Assembly (NCBI RefSeq): GCF_027856955.1
Contig: NZ_JAPSMD010000003.1
Coordinates: 1-64,000 of the forward strand
From: Falsiroseomonas oryzae
GTDB lineage: Bacteria > Pseudomonadota > Alphaproteobacteria > Acetobacterales > Acetobacteraceae
Reading direction: 5' to 3'
DNA: 64,000 bases
Position 1 is the stretch's first letter. The number at the start of each line of letters is the position of its first letter. Shown piece by piece: positions 26,777 through 35,470 of the stretch. Made by a program: the position numbers and the translations under genes. Under the pieces are notes generated by a model, which had not been told where the DNA came from, searched no databases, and saw only the letters and a list, made by a program, of their open reading frames with translations.

Positions 26777-29700
26777 ATGTCTCTTCTCAAAACGTCCCTC
26801 GCGCCTCGACTAGCCAAACATGTTCTTCTGCATCCCCGTGGAGGGGTGGAGACGCTGCTGCAGCTGTTGGGGAACAGCGAAACGGAATGGCTGGAACTGA
26901 AGGCCTCGAGCTATCCCGAGGGTGGCCGTTTCGAGCAGGGGACGAATGCGGACGATTACCGCTGGAACGTGGCGAAGGCGGTCATTGCACTGGCCAACTC
27001 GATTGGGGGGGTGGTGCTGCTGGGGGTCGCCGACGATGGCGGCGTGGTCGGCATCGAGGCCAGCGATCCCAAGTGCCGGCGGCGGTCGAAGGGGGCTGAG
27101 GCGTTTCGCCGCGAGGTGATCATGCAGCAGGTGCTGCTGCGGACCAACGGCTGGAAGACCGGCAAGCAGGGAGAATTCCGCTTGGTGAATGCCGCCTTGC
27201 TGGAGCGGCTGGTGGCGTTGGAGGAGATCCCTCACGGCGAGCAGAGCGTGCTGGCGATCTTCGTGGATCCGGCGCCTAAGGGCTATGGCTTTGTCGAGGT
27301 CGAGGCGCGGCAGGATGCCGCGGCGGCCCGCCGGGTGGTATATCTGCGCAAGCGCGGCGCGGTCGGGCAGGTCGTGGCGCTGACCGCGGATCAGGTGGAT
27401 GCCATAGCGGCGCATGAGACGCAGCGCCAGCAGCTTGCCGCCGAGATACCGCTGCTCTGGAAACGCTTCGAGGAGAGTGGCCGGCTTGCCCGTTCGGCCG
27501 AGGAACTCCTGCCGGATGTTCGCCGCTATGTCGCGGCCCTTGAGGCGCGGCTGGCGCCGGCCGCGGCGAGCTTCACCCCGCTTGTGGCAGTGCAGCGCCG
27601 CGGCACAGGGCCGAACGCCGACGGCAAGGCGTGGGCGCGCGATGATGGCGATAATTGGGCCCGGAGCGACGCCTCGCGCGCCAGCGAGAGCCGCGAGCTG
27701 CTGCGGACAGAACCGGAGCCGCGCAAAGGGCCGGCGACCGAACTGCTCGGACAACGCCGCCGGGCGCTGCTGATCGGCGAGGGTGGATCGGGCAAGAGTC
27801 GATGCGTTGCAGCGCTCGCTCACGATGCGGCGCGCGACTGGCAGCCCGGCCGGCCCTGGCCGCTGCTGGTCTCGCTCTCGGCCTATACGGCAGAGGGGCT
27901 TCGGGGGTTGCTGGCGATCGAAAGCCGCATCGACTGGCAGGATCTGGCGCCACGGATCGAAGCGGGCGAGCTGACCCTCTGTCTCGATGGACTGAATGAA
28001 TGTCCGGACCCGCTCTATGACCAATGCTTGGCCGAGATCGAGGGGATCTTGCGCGAATATCCCGCCGCGGGTGTGCTGCTGACCAGCCGGACTGCCCAGC
28101 TGCCGGCGGGACTGCGGCTCGAGACATTCGAGCTCAAGCCGATGGACCGGGCGGGGCAGAGCACGTTTCTGGCGAGCTATCTCGGGCAGCCGCAGCAGGT
28201 CGAGCCGATCCTTGCGCAACTGCACCTTCATGCCGGTGGCCGCGCGATCGCCGGCAGCCCGATGCTGCTGCGCATCGCCGCCGAGGTTGCCCGCGAGAGC
28301 CACGAGATCCCGACCGAGCGCTCGGCTCTCTATCGCCGCTTTTTCGATGCCTGGTTCCGACGCGAGGTCGAGACGGCGCAGCGCAGCGGCCAAGCGCTGC
28401 CCTGGGATCGCGAACTGACCATCGGCGCGCTGGCGGAGCTGGCCTTTCAGGCGCGGCGGAAGGGCAGCGGCCGAATGCCCTTGGCCAGGGCCCACGCCCT
28501 GCTGATCTTTCGCCTTGGCGCGGATACCGAGCGCTTCATTGACTGGGCGTCGCAGGGCACCGTGCTGGTGCGTACCGCCGGCCAAGAGGATCTGGTCTTC
28601 GAGCACGAGACGATCCAGGAGTATCTTTGCGCCGAATACCTCGTGGCGCGGCATGAGGACATGCATGGCGATATTCTGGCTCTGCGCGCCGATGCCAAGC
28701 CTGGCATCTGGGCCATGCCGCTGGCCTTCGCCTTTGAGATGCTCGCACAGCCGTCGCCGGCACTGATGGATGCGGCCTGGAGGGTTGAGCCGCTGATCGT
28801 GGCCGCCGGAACCCGAGACGCGGCGCCCCATCGCGCCGAAGAGGTGGCCGATGACCTTTGGATCCGGGCGGTGCTGAAGGTTCTGCTCGGGCAGGATGCC
28901 ACCGCACAGGCCCGCGCAATCTCGATCATTGCCCGTCTGCCGCCGAAGTATCCGATCTCGCGCGATCTGTTGGCCAGCCTGCACGGAAGCGGCTTCTGGT
29001 ACTCGGCACTGACCCATTCCGCCGGTGCGGCTAGGCTCGAGCGGCTGCGCGGTCTGGTCTGCGGCCCCGATTTCCCTTGGATCGAACTGTTGCCCGATGC
29101 GCTGGTCGGCTGTGAGGCTTGGGGCGAAGGGCTCTCGCCGGCGCTGCGCGCCATCGCAGGCGTGAGCCCGACGCCGACCCTGACCGAAGTGCTGTCCTCG
29201 GCCTCTGTCTCCGAGCTCTGCGCCCTCCGGAGGCGCGAGATGATCTCGCCAGAGACCTTCGTCTCCTCATGGAAGGCCGCGCTCGATCGCTCACGGGCGG
29301 AGCGGCTGGATCTCGACCTGCTGGATATTCTGCGCACCGAGAAGAAGCAGTTGACCGAGATCCTGCGCGGCATGCTACCGCGCTACAGGGCCGAGCTGCG
29401 TCGGATTGCTGTAGAGCCCGAGCTGTCACCGCGGGTGCTCAGCATCCTGCTGCGCGCGGGTGCGGTGCGCGCCGGCGAGCTTCGCGAGCGACCTGGCTTT
29501 CTGGCGAATGTCTGTGCGCGCATGTCAATGATGAACGCGATCCGGCTGACCCGGGCAGGGCTGCTGCGGCGGGCGGATATCGACGCAACGACGCGGGCGC
29601 GCCTTGTCTATGACAGTCTTATCCATGACAGCGACACCAAATCCGACAAGCTCCGGCAGGCGATCGAACTAGGCCTGCTGGATTCAGAGGATCTGCCACC

Positions 29701-30067
29701 GAAGTTGCGCGAGCGGATCAAGGTTGCCGCCCCGTCGCCGCGTCATGCCCCGGCCGCAAGACCGGGGGGGGGCAGGTTTACGACCGCGATTCTGGGCGAC
29801 GCCAATTCCCGGATTAAGGTCAACGCCGAACTTGCCAAAACGCGCTGGAAGGTCGTGCTGAAGCGGATCACGGCCGAGCGGGGTTTTGGTTTTGCCCGGC
29901 ACCCGGATTTCGAGCAGGAAATCTTCTGTCTGCTCTCGAAGATTGCCGTAACCGACGGCAACGGGCTGCGCGAGGGTCAGGCACTCGACGTGAGGATTAC
30001 CGCGAGATTTGACGCTAAACGGCAGAGTTGGGGTTTTGCGGTTGAGTCTGGGCGCTGCATCGATTAG
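26777..30067 (+). CDS. AlbA_2-NACHT-cold-shock-like STAND protein
   Basis: A 1096-residue multidomain protein. Residues about 30-190 form a Schlafen AlbA_2 nucleic-acid-binding domain (SETEWLELKAS, ANSIGGVVLLGVADDG). A NACHT NTPase follows with Walker A IGEGGSGKS (about 332), Walker B TLCLDGLNE (about 401) and the downstream FEHETIQEYLCAEYL motif typical of NACHT proteins. A long helical sensor-like region spans 650-1000, and the C-terminus (about 1020-1096) resembles a cold-shock/S1 OB fold with GFGFARHPDFEQEIF. Bacterial NACHT proteins are phage sensors and effectors. ATG 26777 is chosen because the domain starts soon after; an in-frame ATG at 26714 overlaps the previous gene. Confidence 0.8.
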   Translation: MSLLKTSLAPRLAKHVLLHPRGGVETLLQLLGNSETEWLELKASSYPEGGRFEQGTNADDYRWNVAKAVIALANSIGGVVLLGVADDGGVVGIEASDPKCRRRSKGAEAFRREVIMQQVLLRTNGWKTGKQGEFRLVNAALLERLVALEEIPHGEQSVLAIFVDPAPKGYGFVEVEARQDAAAARRVVYLRKRGAVGQVVALTADQVDAIAAHETQRQQLAAEIPLLWKRFEESGRLARSAEELLPDVRRYVAALEARLAPAAASFTPLVAVQRRGTGPNADGKAWARDDGDNWARSDASRASESRELLRTEPEPRKGPATELLGQRRRALLIGEGGSGKSRCVAALAHDAARDWQPGRPWPLLVSLSAYTAEGLRGLLAIESRIDWQDLAPRIEAGELTLCLDGLNECPDPLYDQCLAEIEGILREYPAAGVLLTSRTAQLPAGLRLETFELKPMDRAGQSTFLASYLGQPQQVEPILAQLHLHAGGRAIAGSPMLLRIAAEVARESHEIPTERSALYRRFFDAWFRREVETAQRSGQALPWDRELTIGALAELAFQARRKGSGRMPLARAHALLIFRLGADTERFIDWASQGTVLVRTAGQEDLVFEHETIQEYLCAEYLVARHEDMHGDILALRADAKPGIWAMPLAFAFEMLAQPSPALMDAAWRVEPLIVAAGTRDAAPHRAEEVADDLWIRAVLKVLLGQDATAQARAISIIARLPPKYPISRDLLASLHGSGFWYSALTHSAGAARLERLRGLVCGPDFPWIELLPDALVGCEAWGEGLSPALRAIAGVSPTPTLTEVLSSASVSELCALRRREMISPETFVSSWKAALDRSRAERLDLDLLDILRTEKKQLTEILRGMLPRYRAELRRIAVEPELSPRVLSILLRAGAVRAGELRERPGFLANVCARMSMMNAIRLTRAGLLRRADIDATTRARLVYDSLIHDSDTKSDKLRQAIELGLLDSEDLPPKLRERIKVAAPSPRHAPAARPGGGRFTTAILGDANSRIKVNAELAKTRWKVVLKRITAERGFGFARHPDFEQEIFCLLSKIAVTDGNGLREGQALDVRITARFDAKRQSWGFAVESGRCID

Positions 30068-30083
30068 CGCTGCACCAGCGGGA

Positions 30084-30779
30084 TCATGCCCCGGACGGCC
30101 GCGGGCCGAGTTCATGGTATCTGTCGGCAATCCTGATCGGGGCGCCGACAATCAGCTTGCGGGCGTCGTCGATGTCGAAGGCATAGATATGTGCTGATGC
30201 GACATAGCCGCGCAGCACGCCGCTGACTGTGTTGCAGCGCCGCGCCAAGTCGCTCTGCAGCCGCGCCAGCGCCGCTAGATTGGCGTATTGGCGACCGAAG
30301 ATGTTCTGGCTGCGGAAAAAAAACTGCAGGTCCAGCTGCCCCCGCCGGATCTTGGCGTCAAGCGTCGTCAGGCAAGGCAGGCCGGCAGCGGTGCTGCCGG
30401 TAACCAACAGGTTTATTGTTGCGGATTTCGTGTCGGGCTTGCGTAGCAGCCGCTCGACCATCCAGTCGAGCTGATCTACGCCGTCCATGTCGAAAATGCG
30501 CTGGCCGTAGGTGAAGGGACGCTCGGGCATGGAGGCGCCCCGCGCGAATTTTGCGAGGGTCCGGGTCACGACCGCCGGATCACCATGGGCCAAGATGATC
30601 GGATCCTCCTCCCTCGGCGCCGTGATCTCGACGGCCAGCCCAAGCAGTTCGATCAGCCCGACCTCTCCGTCGTGATGGGGCTGTCCGTGGTTCAGCACAT
30701 AGCGGATGCTCCCGAGCCAGCATTCTCCGATGGTCTGCGCATGGATGCCCGGCGGCCGGGCTGGCTTGTCATGCTGCAT
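30084..30779 (-). CDS. Thymidylate synthase-like enzyme
   Basis: A 231-residue ThyA-fold homologue. GIHAQTIGECWLGSI, YGQRIFD, the Cys loop GLPCLTTLD, the phosphate-binding FFFRSQNIFGRQYANLAA and SAHIYAFD align in order with the E. coli ThyA active-site Cys, RS-x-D...N and HxY blocks. By eye, Cys146, Arg166, Asn177 and His207/Tyr209 equivalents are kept, whereas Asp169 is Asn. Retention of Asn177 suggests a uridine-type nucleotide rather than dCMP. It could methylate or hydroxymethylate a nucleotide with methylene-THF, but it is divergent from housekeeping ThyA. It follows the ThiL-like gene after 17 bp. Confidence 0.72.
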   Translation of the reverse strand: MQHDKPARPPGIHAQTIGECWLGSIRYVLNHGQPHHDGEVGLIELLGLAVEITAPREEDPIILAHGDPAVVTRTLAKFARGASMPERPFTYGQRIFDMDGVDQLDWMVERLLRKPDTKSATINLLVTGSTAAGLPCLTTLDAKIRRGQLDLQFFFRSQNIFGRQYANLAALARLQSDLARRCNTVSGVLRGYVASAHIYAFDIDDARKLIVGAPIRIADRYHELGPRPSGA

Positions 30780-30796
30780 GAGAATGGCCCCCCGTT

Positions 30797-31915
30797 TCAG
30801 AAGTTTCGGTTCCAGAGCGCCTCGAAGTGCTGCGGTTCGAGCGTCGCGCCGCGCCGTGAGGCGGCCGCCTCGATCCGCGAGAAATGGCCGCTGCCATTAC
30901 CGTCATCCGCGAAACTGTCGTGCTCGATGCGCTCGAGCCGATGCCAGGCGCCGTCGAGATGGCGAACGGCGATCTCTCGGCTCTCGGTGACGCTGCCGAT
31001 AACGGTGACCCTTGCATCCTGCGCTGCGGCCAGTTGTTTCAGCGCCAACAGGTGCTCGGGCGGTACGGCATAGAGAAACTGCCAGTCGCCGCCCGCGGCC
31101 CCCAGCTGCAGCGGCGAGAGACCCGACGCCAAAATGAGTTCGTCAAGGTCGGGATGCATCGGGATGCGCCGCTCATCGACAAGGGCGCCGCATTCGCTTG
31201 CGCCGCATATCGCGTGGATTGCCCCGGGCAGGCCATCGCTGATGTCGGTTCCGGCGTGCGGTATGCCAGCCTCGGCAATGGTGCGGCCGAGGCTGAAGGG
31301 CGGTCGCTGCTCGATGATCGCCCGTTCGACGATGCGGCGGGCGCGATCGCCGAGCGGGAGTGCGCGCTTGCAGGCGATCAGTCCTAGCAGCATCGAACCG
31401 AGGACGCCCGTGACCACCAGCGCATCGCCGGTCCGGGCACCCGAGCGGCGGATGCGTTTCTCGCGCGATACCGTGCCCAGGGCGGTGGCGATAAGGGCGA
31501 ATTTCGGGTTCTGCTTGGTGTCGCCGGCGACGATCTCGGCGCCGTAGCGCTTGGCGGCATCGGCGGCGCCCTGCATGACACCGCGGACGAACCCGAGCGT
31601 ACTGTCGACGGGAAGCAGCAAGGCCACGGTCACTGTGCGCGGAATGCCACCGGCGACGACAATATCGCTGATGGCATGGGAAACGCCAAAGTCTCCAACA
31701 CATTCTGGGCCGGCCAACCCGAGCCCGTAGGCAGCGTTGAGCCCGGATCTGTCTGTGTTCAGCACCAGCAACTCGTCGTCCCTAAGACGAAGATCGACGA
31801 AGGCCGCATCGTGGCCGAATCCGTCGACCAGGATGCTGGGGGCGGTCATCAGGCTAGTTATCTCGGCCACGACACGACGCTCCCCGGCTTGGCGGACCGT
31901 CAATTCTTTGTCCAT
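30797..31915 (-). CDS. ThiL/PurM-like ATP-dependent kinase family protein
   Basis: A 372-residue member of the PurM/ThiL/SelD/HypE superfamily. GHDAAFVDL near the N-terminus, AISDIVVAGGIPRTVTVALLL, the metal/ATP loop GDTKQ, TGDALVVTGVLGSMLLG and DISDGLPGAIHAI correspond to the ThiL pattern (thiamine-monophosphate kinase). The C-terminal extension is unusual. Because the downstream gene is thymidylate-synthase-like and no thiamine gene is near, the substrate may be a nucleotide or another phosphorylated intermediate. ATG 31915 is chosen; ATG 31927 (TGGAG upstream) is also possible. Confidence 0.75.
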   Translation of the reverse strand: MDKELTVRQAGERRVVAEITSLMTAPSILVDGFGHDAAFVDLRLRDDELLVLNTDRSGLNAAYGLGLAGPECVGDFGVSHAISDIVVAGGIPRTVTVALLLPVDSTLGFVRGVMQGAADAAKRYGAEIVAGDTKQNPKFALIATALGTVSREKRIRRSGARTGDALVVTGVLGSMLLGLIACKRALPLGDRARRIVERAIIEQRPPFSLGRTIAEAGIPHAGTDISDGLPGAIHAICGASECGALVDERRIPMHPDLDELILASGLSPLQLGAAGGDWQFLYAVPPEHLLALKQLAAAQDARVTVIGSVTESREIAVRHLDGAWHRLERIEHDSFADDGNGSGHFSRIEAAASRRGATLEPQHFEALWNRNF

Positions 31916-32342
31916 CGCCTGTCCCATTACTCCATTTGCAGAAAAACGATCTCTGTTGGCCACGTGGCGGAGTGACAACAGCTTCTCCCGGCACAGTCAA
32001 TGTTGCCCCACGCCGGCTTAAAGCCAACCAGCCGCCTCTGGGCTTGAACCCCTGGCGTTCTCGGCTGCCGGGGAGAACATCGTGCCGTCCGATCTACGGA
32101 CGCACACAGCCCGTTCCATCCCGGCAGCACTCTCTCCGCAAGTTCCCTGACAAACCGCGCTCCGCATGACCGAGCGCAACGCCGTGTGGCAGGCTGCCGA
32201 GAGTTTCGGGGCAGACCTGTTCAGTGACCCGGCGCGGAACCGTCGGAAAATCCGCCTCCGGCCGCCAACTCTCTCAGGACCTTCTGATGCCACCGAGCCC
32301 ATGAACTGACCTTCGCCAGCCACTGGAACGCGCAAGAGGATG
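31916..32342. other. Intergenic stretch before the IS427-type element
   Basis: About 430 bp without a supportable gene. It must hold the promoter of the ThiL-like/ThyA-like operon at its left end. The remainder has short frames with no family features, and its right end is the CTAG target copy of the adjacent IS. Confidence 0.5.
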
Positions 32343-33121
32343 CTAGGTCACGTGGGCAAACCTAATCCATAGACGGATCGAGGACAGGGCGGCGAAGCCG
32401 AGGAAGCTGTCGGCAGTCTGGTCGTAGCGGGTGGCGACGCGACGGCTGTTCTTCAGGCGGTTGATGAAGCACTCGATGCGGCTGCGCAGCGCGTAGAGGG
32501 GCCGGCTGACGTAGTGCTGGAGGTGGCGGTTCCGCTTCGTCGGGATCTCCGGCACGGCACCGCGGTCGCTCAGATCCCGCCGGATCGGGTCACTGTCGTA
32601 GCCCTTGTCGCCGAGCATGATGGCGGGATCGCTGTCGCGCGCTTCCATCAGCGCGTCGTAGTTCGAGCAGTCCGCCTCCTGCCCGGCGGTCACGTGCAGG
32701 GCGATGGGCAAGCCGTGCGCGTTGCCGCGGATGTGGAGCTTGCTCGTGAAGCCACCTCGCGAGCGCCCAAGACCCTGTCGATGAGTCCCCCCCTTCCGCC
32801 GGCGGCGCAGTGGTGCGCCCGGATGCTGGTGCTGTCGATCATCTGCAGGAGGTCCGCCTCGCCGGCGCCGTCGGCCAAGGCTTCCAGCACCACATCCCAC
32901 AAGCCGGAGGCGGTCCAGCGCCGGAACTGGCGGAACACCGAGTTCCAGTTGCCGAGTTCGACCGGCAGGTCACGCCATGGCGCGCCGGTGCGGGCAATCC
33001 AGAAGATCGCGTCCAGCACGCGCCGGTGGTCGCGGGCGGGCCGGCCGCCAAGCGGGCTGGCCGACACCAAGAAGGGTTCGAAGAAAGACCACTCTTCGTC
33101 CGTCAGCAGCCCGCGGATCAA
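32343..33121 (-). CDS. IS427-group transposase in two frames; stop codon lies in the target duplication
   Basis: OrfA starts at ATG 33121 (MIRGLLTDEEWSFFEPFL, ARTGAPWRDLPVELG, first Asp in LQMIDSTSIRAHH). At a G-rich run near 32785-32800 (GGAAGGGGGG) a -1 shift leads into the frame encoding GRSRGGFTSKLHI, the second Asp in MLGDKGYDSD and SRIECFINRLKNSRRVATRYD with the Glu. The reading ends at a TAG whose bases (32343-32345) belong to the flanking CTAG copy, not to the element itself. The transposase is probably functional if frameshifting occurs. Confidence 0.82.
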
Positions 33122-33205
33122 CGCCGATCTCCATGCCAGAGATCAGCTTGGAATCACGACCGCGTCCGGCTGGGAATCCCCGTTCGGCAGGTTTGTCCAC
33201 GTGAC
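32347..33205 (-). mobile_element. IS5-family element (IS427 group), 859 bp
   Basis: Inverted repeats GGTCACGTGG(G/A)CAAACCT differ at a single position between the two ends. CTAG is directly repeated at 32343-32346 and 33206-33209. The transposase is on the minus strand in two frames. Same target preference as the element at 9481-10325 but clearly a different member by repeat and protein sequence. Confidence 0.88.
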
Positions 33206-33316
33206 CTAGGGGCGCGACAGGCCCAGCGTGTATCGACACCACTGCCTTTGCGCTGGCCGAATCCGTTGCGGTGTTGCAAGTTCGGCCCATGCAATTCCAT
33301 TCGCAGTCGATCCACC

Positions 33317-35086
33317 ATGATTGAGCATCTGACACTCAAGAGCTTCCGAAAATTCCAAGAATTCAGCATCGCGCTGAAAGCTGGGAACATTCTGGTCGGC
33401 CCCAATAACGCCGGAAAATCATCAATCCTAGATGCCTTGCGTCTCCTTGAGGCCTGCTTCCGCTACACCACAAACAAGACCCCTGTTATGATGTCGGCAC
33501 CAGGACACGGGGTAGTCGCAGGCTACGAAATCCCCGACACCGCCTTCCCGTTCAGCATGGCGAACGCGACCTACAACTACACAGACGACCCGGCCATACT
33601 GACCTTCCAGCACGCTAATGGCACAACAGCAATAATCCATTTCGACCCTCAATCTAACACAAAATTCTTTGTTGAGGGATCAACAGCACGCCTCAGTACG
33701 GGAGCCAAATTCCGTTCTGCGTTTCCGGTCGATTTTGTTCTTATTCCAACTCTCTCGCCGCTCGAGCCAGACGAGCAGCTTGTTCGCGATGAGACCGTCC
33801 GCAGGAACGCGGGCAACCGCCTCGCCAGTCGGGTGCTCCGCAACATCTGGTATCGCAGAACCGACAGCGAATTTGACGAATTTGCCCGGGAGATAGCGTC
33901 GGCGTGGACGGGCATCGAGATCAAGAAGCCCGAGTTGCAACGCGCCGAAGACCGCACCTTCCTGCGGATGTACTATGCCGAGAATAGGATTGATCGGGAA
34001 GTACAGTGGTCTGGCTTCGGCTTTCAAGCTTGGCTGCAGATCCAGACGCATATTCGGCGAGCCACTGAAAACAGTATCCTCGTCATCGACGAGCCCGATG
34101 TCTATCTACACCCCGATCTGCAGAGGCGCCTCCTCTCTGATATCCGAACGAGATTTCCGCAGTACGTCATGGCCACGCATGCCATAGAGATCATAAACGA
34201 GGCGGACGCGGGTGAGATCGTCGCCATCAACAACAGGCAGAAATCAGCGCGGCGCGTGCGCACTGACGAGGACTACCAATCCGTCTATCGATACATCGGT
34301 TCAGGAGAGAACGCCGCCTTCGCCCGGCTGGCGAAGGCGAAGAAAGTGATTTTTGTCGAAGGTGAAGATGGGCGGCTGCTACGGAGGTTCGCATCACGGC
34401 TCGGCTTTTCTGCCCTGGCCCAGGCCGAGAGCGTGCCGATCGTAAGGCTTGGCGACTTCAGCGATTTGAAGCGCGCCACCAGCGCTGTGTCGGCGCTCGG
34501 CCGCATCCTTCAAATGGACATACAGATCGCCTGTGTCTTTGACAGGGGATATCGGTCAGACTTGGAGATCGACGAGTTCCTTTCCGATCAGCCAGCCGAG
34601 AACATGCAGTGCTTCATTCTACCCCGCAACGAGATCGAAAATTTCCTGCTGGTCTCGGGCGCGCTGCATAGGGCCGTCCTTCATCGGATGGGCGAGCGAA
34701 AGGCAGCAGCCCTCCTGCCCGACGGCGCAATCGACATCCTGCTGAACGATGCCGTGTCCGAGCTCCGACACCTCGTGGAAGGTCAAATGATTGGCCACGC
34801 GATTCGATATGCGAAGCGCGTCGACCAAGGTATCGACGAGGGGGCCATCGCCGGCAGTGTCGTGAGAAAACTCTCTGGAGCCTGGGATGACCTCGGGAAG
34901 TCCTGCGGCTTGGTTCCGGGCAAGGAGACGTTCAGCATGCTTCTGGGAATGCTTCGCGGCCGCCACGGCGTGAGCATCAGCGACACGTCCGTCATCGATG
35001 CCATGCAAAGAAGCGATTTTGATCCTGATCTGGTTCGAATTCTGCGTGAACTTAATGCGTTTTGCGAAGAAGCCCAAGAAAAATAA
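33317..35086 (+). CDS. OLD-like AAA ATPase-TOPRIM nuclease (possible fused PARIS-type protein)
   Basis: A 589-residue protein. The N-terminal SMC/OLD-type ATPase has MIEHLTLKSFRKFQEF, Walker A VGPNNAGKSSILDALR and Walker B VIDEPDVYLHPDLQRR, followed by MATHAIEIIN (switch His). The C-terminal part is TOPRIM-like: VIFVEGEDGRLLRRF near 344, CVFDRGYRSDLEID near 406 and the later LPRNEIENFL. This fits OLD-family anti-phage nucleases; it could also be compared with fused AriA-AriB (PARIS) proteins. GC content is visibly lower than the surroundings, suggesting recent acquisition. It is monocistronic, with the start 108 bp downstream of the IS. No partner gene is adjacent on the same strand. Confidence 0.75.
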   Translation: MIEHLTLKSFRKFQEFSIALKAGNILVGPNNAGKSSILDALRLLEACFRYTTNKTPVMMSAPGHGVVAGYEIPDTAFPFSMANATYNYTDDPAILTFQHANGTTAIIHFDPQSNTKFFVEGSTARLSTGAKFRSAFPVDFVLIPTLSPLEPDEQLVRDETVRRNAGNRLASRVLRNIWYRRTDSEFDEFAREIASAWTGIEIKKPELQRAEDRTFLRMYYAENRIDREVQWSGFGFQAWLQIQTHIRRATENSILVIDEPDVYLHPDLQRRLLSDIRTRFPQYVMATHAIEIINEADAGEIVAINNRQKSARRVRTDEDYQSVYRYIGSGENAAFARLAKAKKVIFVEGEDGRLLRRFASRLGFSALAQAESVPIVRLGDFSDLKRATSAVSALGRILQMDIQIACVFDRGYRSDLEIDEFLSDQPAENMQCFILPRNEIENFLLVSGALHRAVLHRMGERKAAALLPDGAIDILLNDAVSELRHLVEGQMIGHAIRYAKRVDQGIDEGAIAGSVVRKLSGAWDDLGKSCGLVPGKETFSMLLGMLRGRHGVSISDTSVIDAMQRSDFDPDLVRILRELNAFCEEAQEK

Positions 35087-35134
35087 CATGCGGTGAAGAT
35101 GGATGCGCTCTGTCGAAGCTGAAGCCGGCTGAAG

Positions 35135-35434
35135 CTATGTCAGATCCGGCTTCTGAGCTTGTAGTTTATTACGCAAGATCTCTGCTGCATCGGCAAAGGC
35201 GCATGAGGGGTTCGCCAAGGGGCGCACCATCATGACCGACGGAGGCGGTCCTTCATAAGGGTTGCCTTCCATGATCGCGAGCCATCCTCCGACGCCGAGC
35301 CGCTGCAAGCTGCTCTCAGCCTCGACAATCTCCGTCTCGGAGGGGTCCGAGTGACGGCCAAGCGTCACATACCGACCATCATCTCCGAGAAGGATCCAGC
35401 GCCGCTCACGGCTACGCTGTTGATCAGAAGGCAA
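35135..35434 (-). CDS. Conserved small hypothetical protein
   Basis: A 99-residue acidic protein with the segments RRWILLGDDGRYVTLGRHSD, VGGWLAIMEGNPY and PSVMMVRPLANP. Similar short proteins with this WxLLGxDGRxxTLGR pattern recur in alphaproteobacterial mobile islands. The TTG start at 35434 is supported by GGGAGG five bases upstream. It lies just downstream of the AIPR gene on the same strand (gap about 36 bp) and may be the last gene of the restriction operon or its own unit. Function unknown. Confidence 0.65.
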   Translation of the reverse strand: MPSDQQRSRERRWILLGDDGRYVTLGRHSDPSETEIVEAESSLQRLGVGGWLAIMEGNPYEGPPPSVMMVRPLANPSCAFADAAEILRNKLQAQKPDLT

Positions 35435-35470
35435 ACGGTCGGTCCTCCCTTATGGACACTTCCGGGAGCG

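Noticed and set aside
26810-29017. 735-codon minus-strand frame opposite the NACHT gene
   Set aside because: It is the reverse of a protein with clear AlbA_2 and NACHT motifs; composition typical of a mirror frame.
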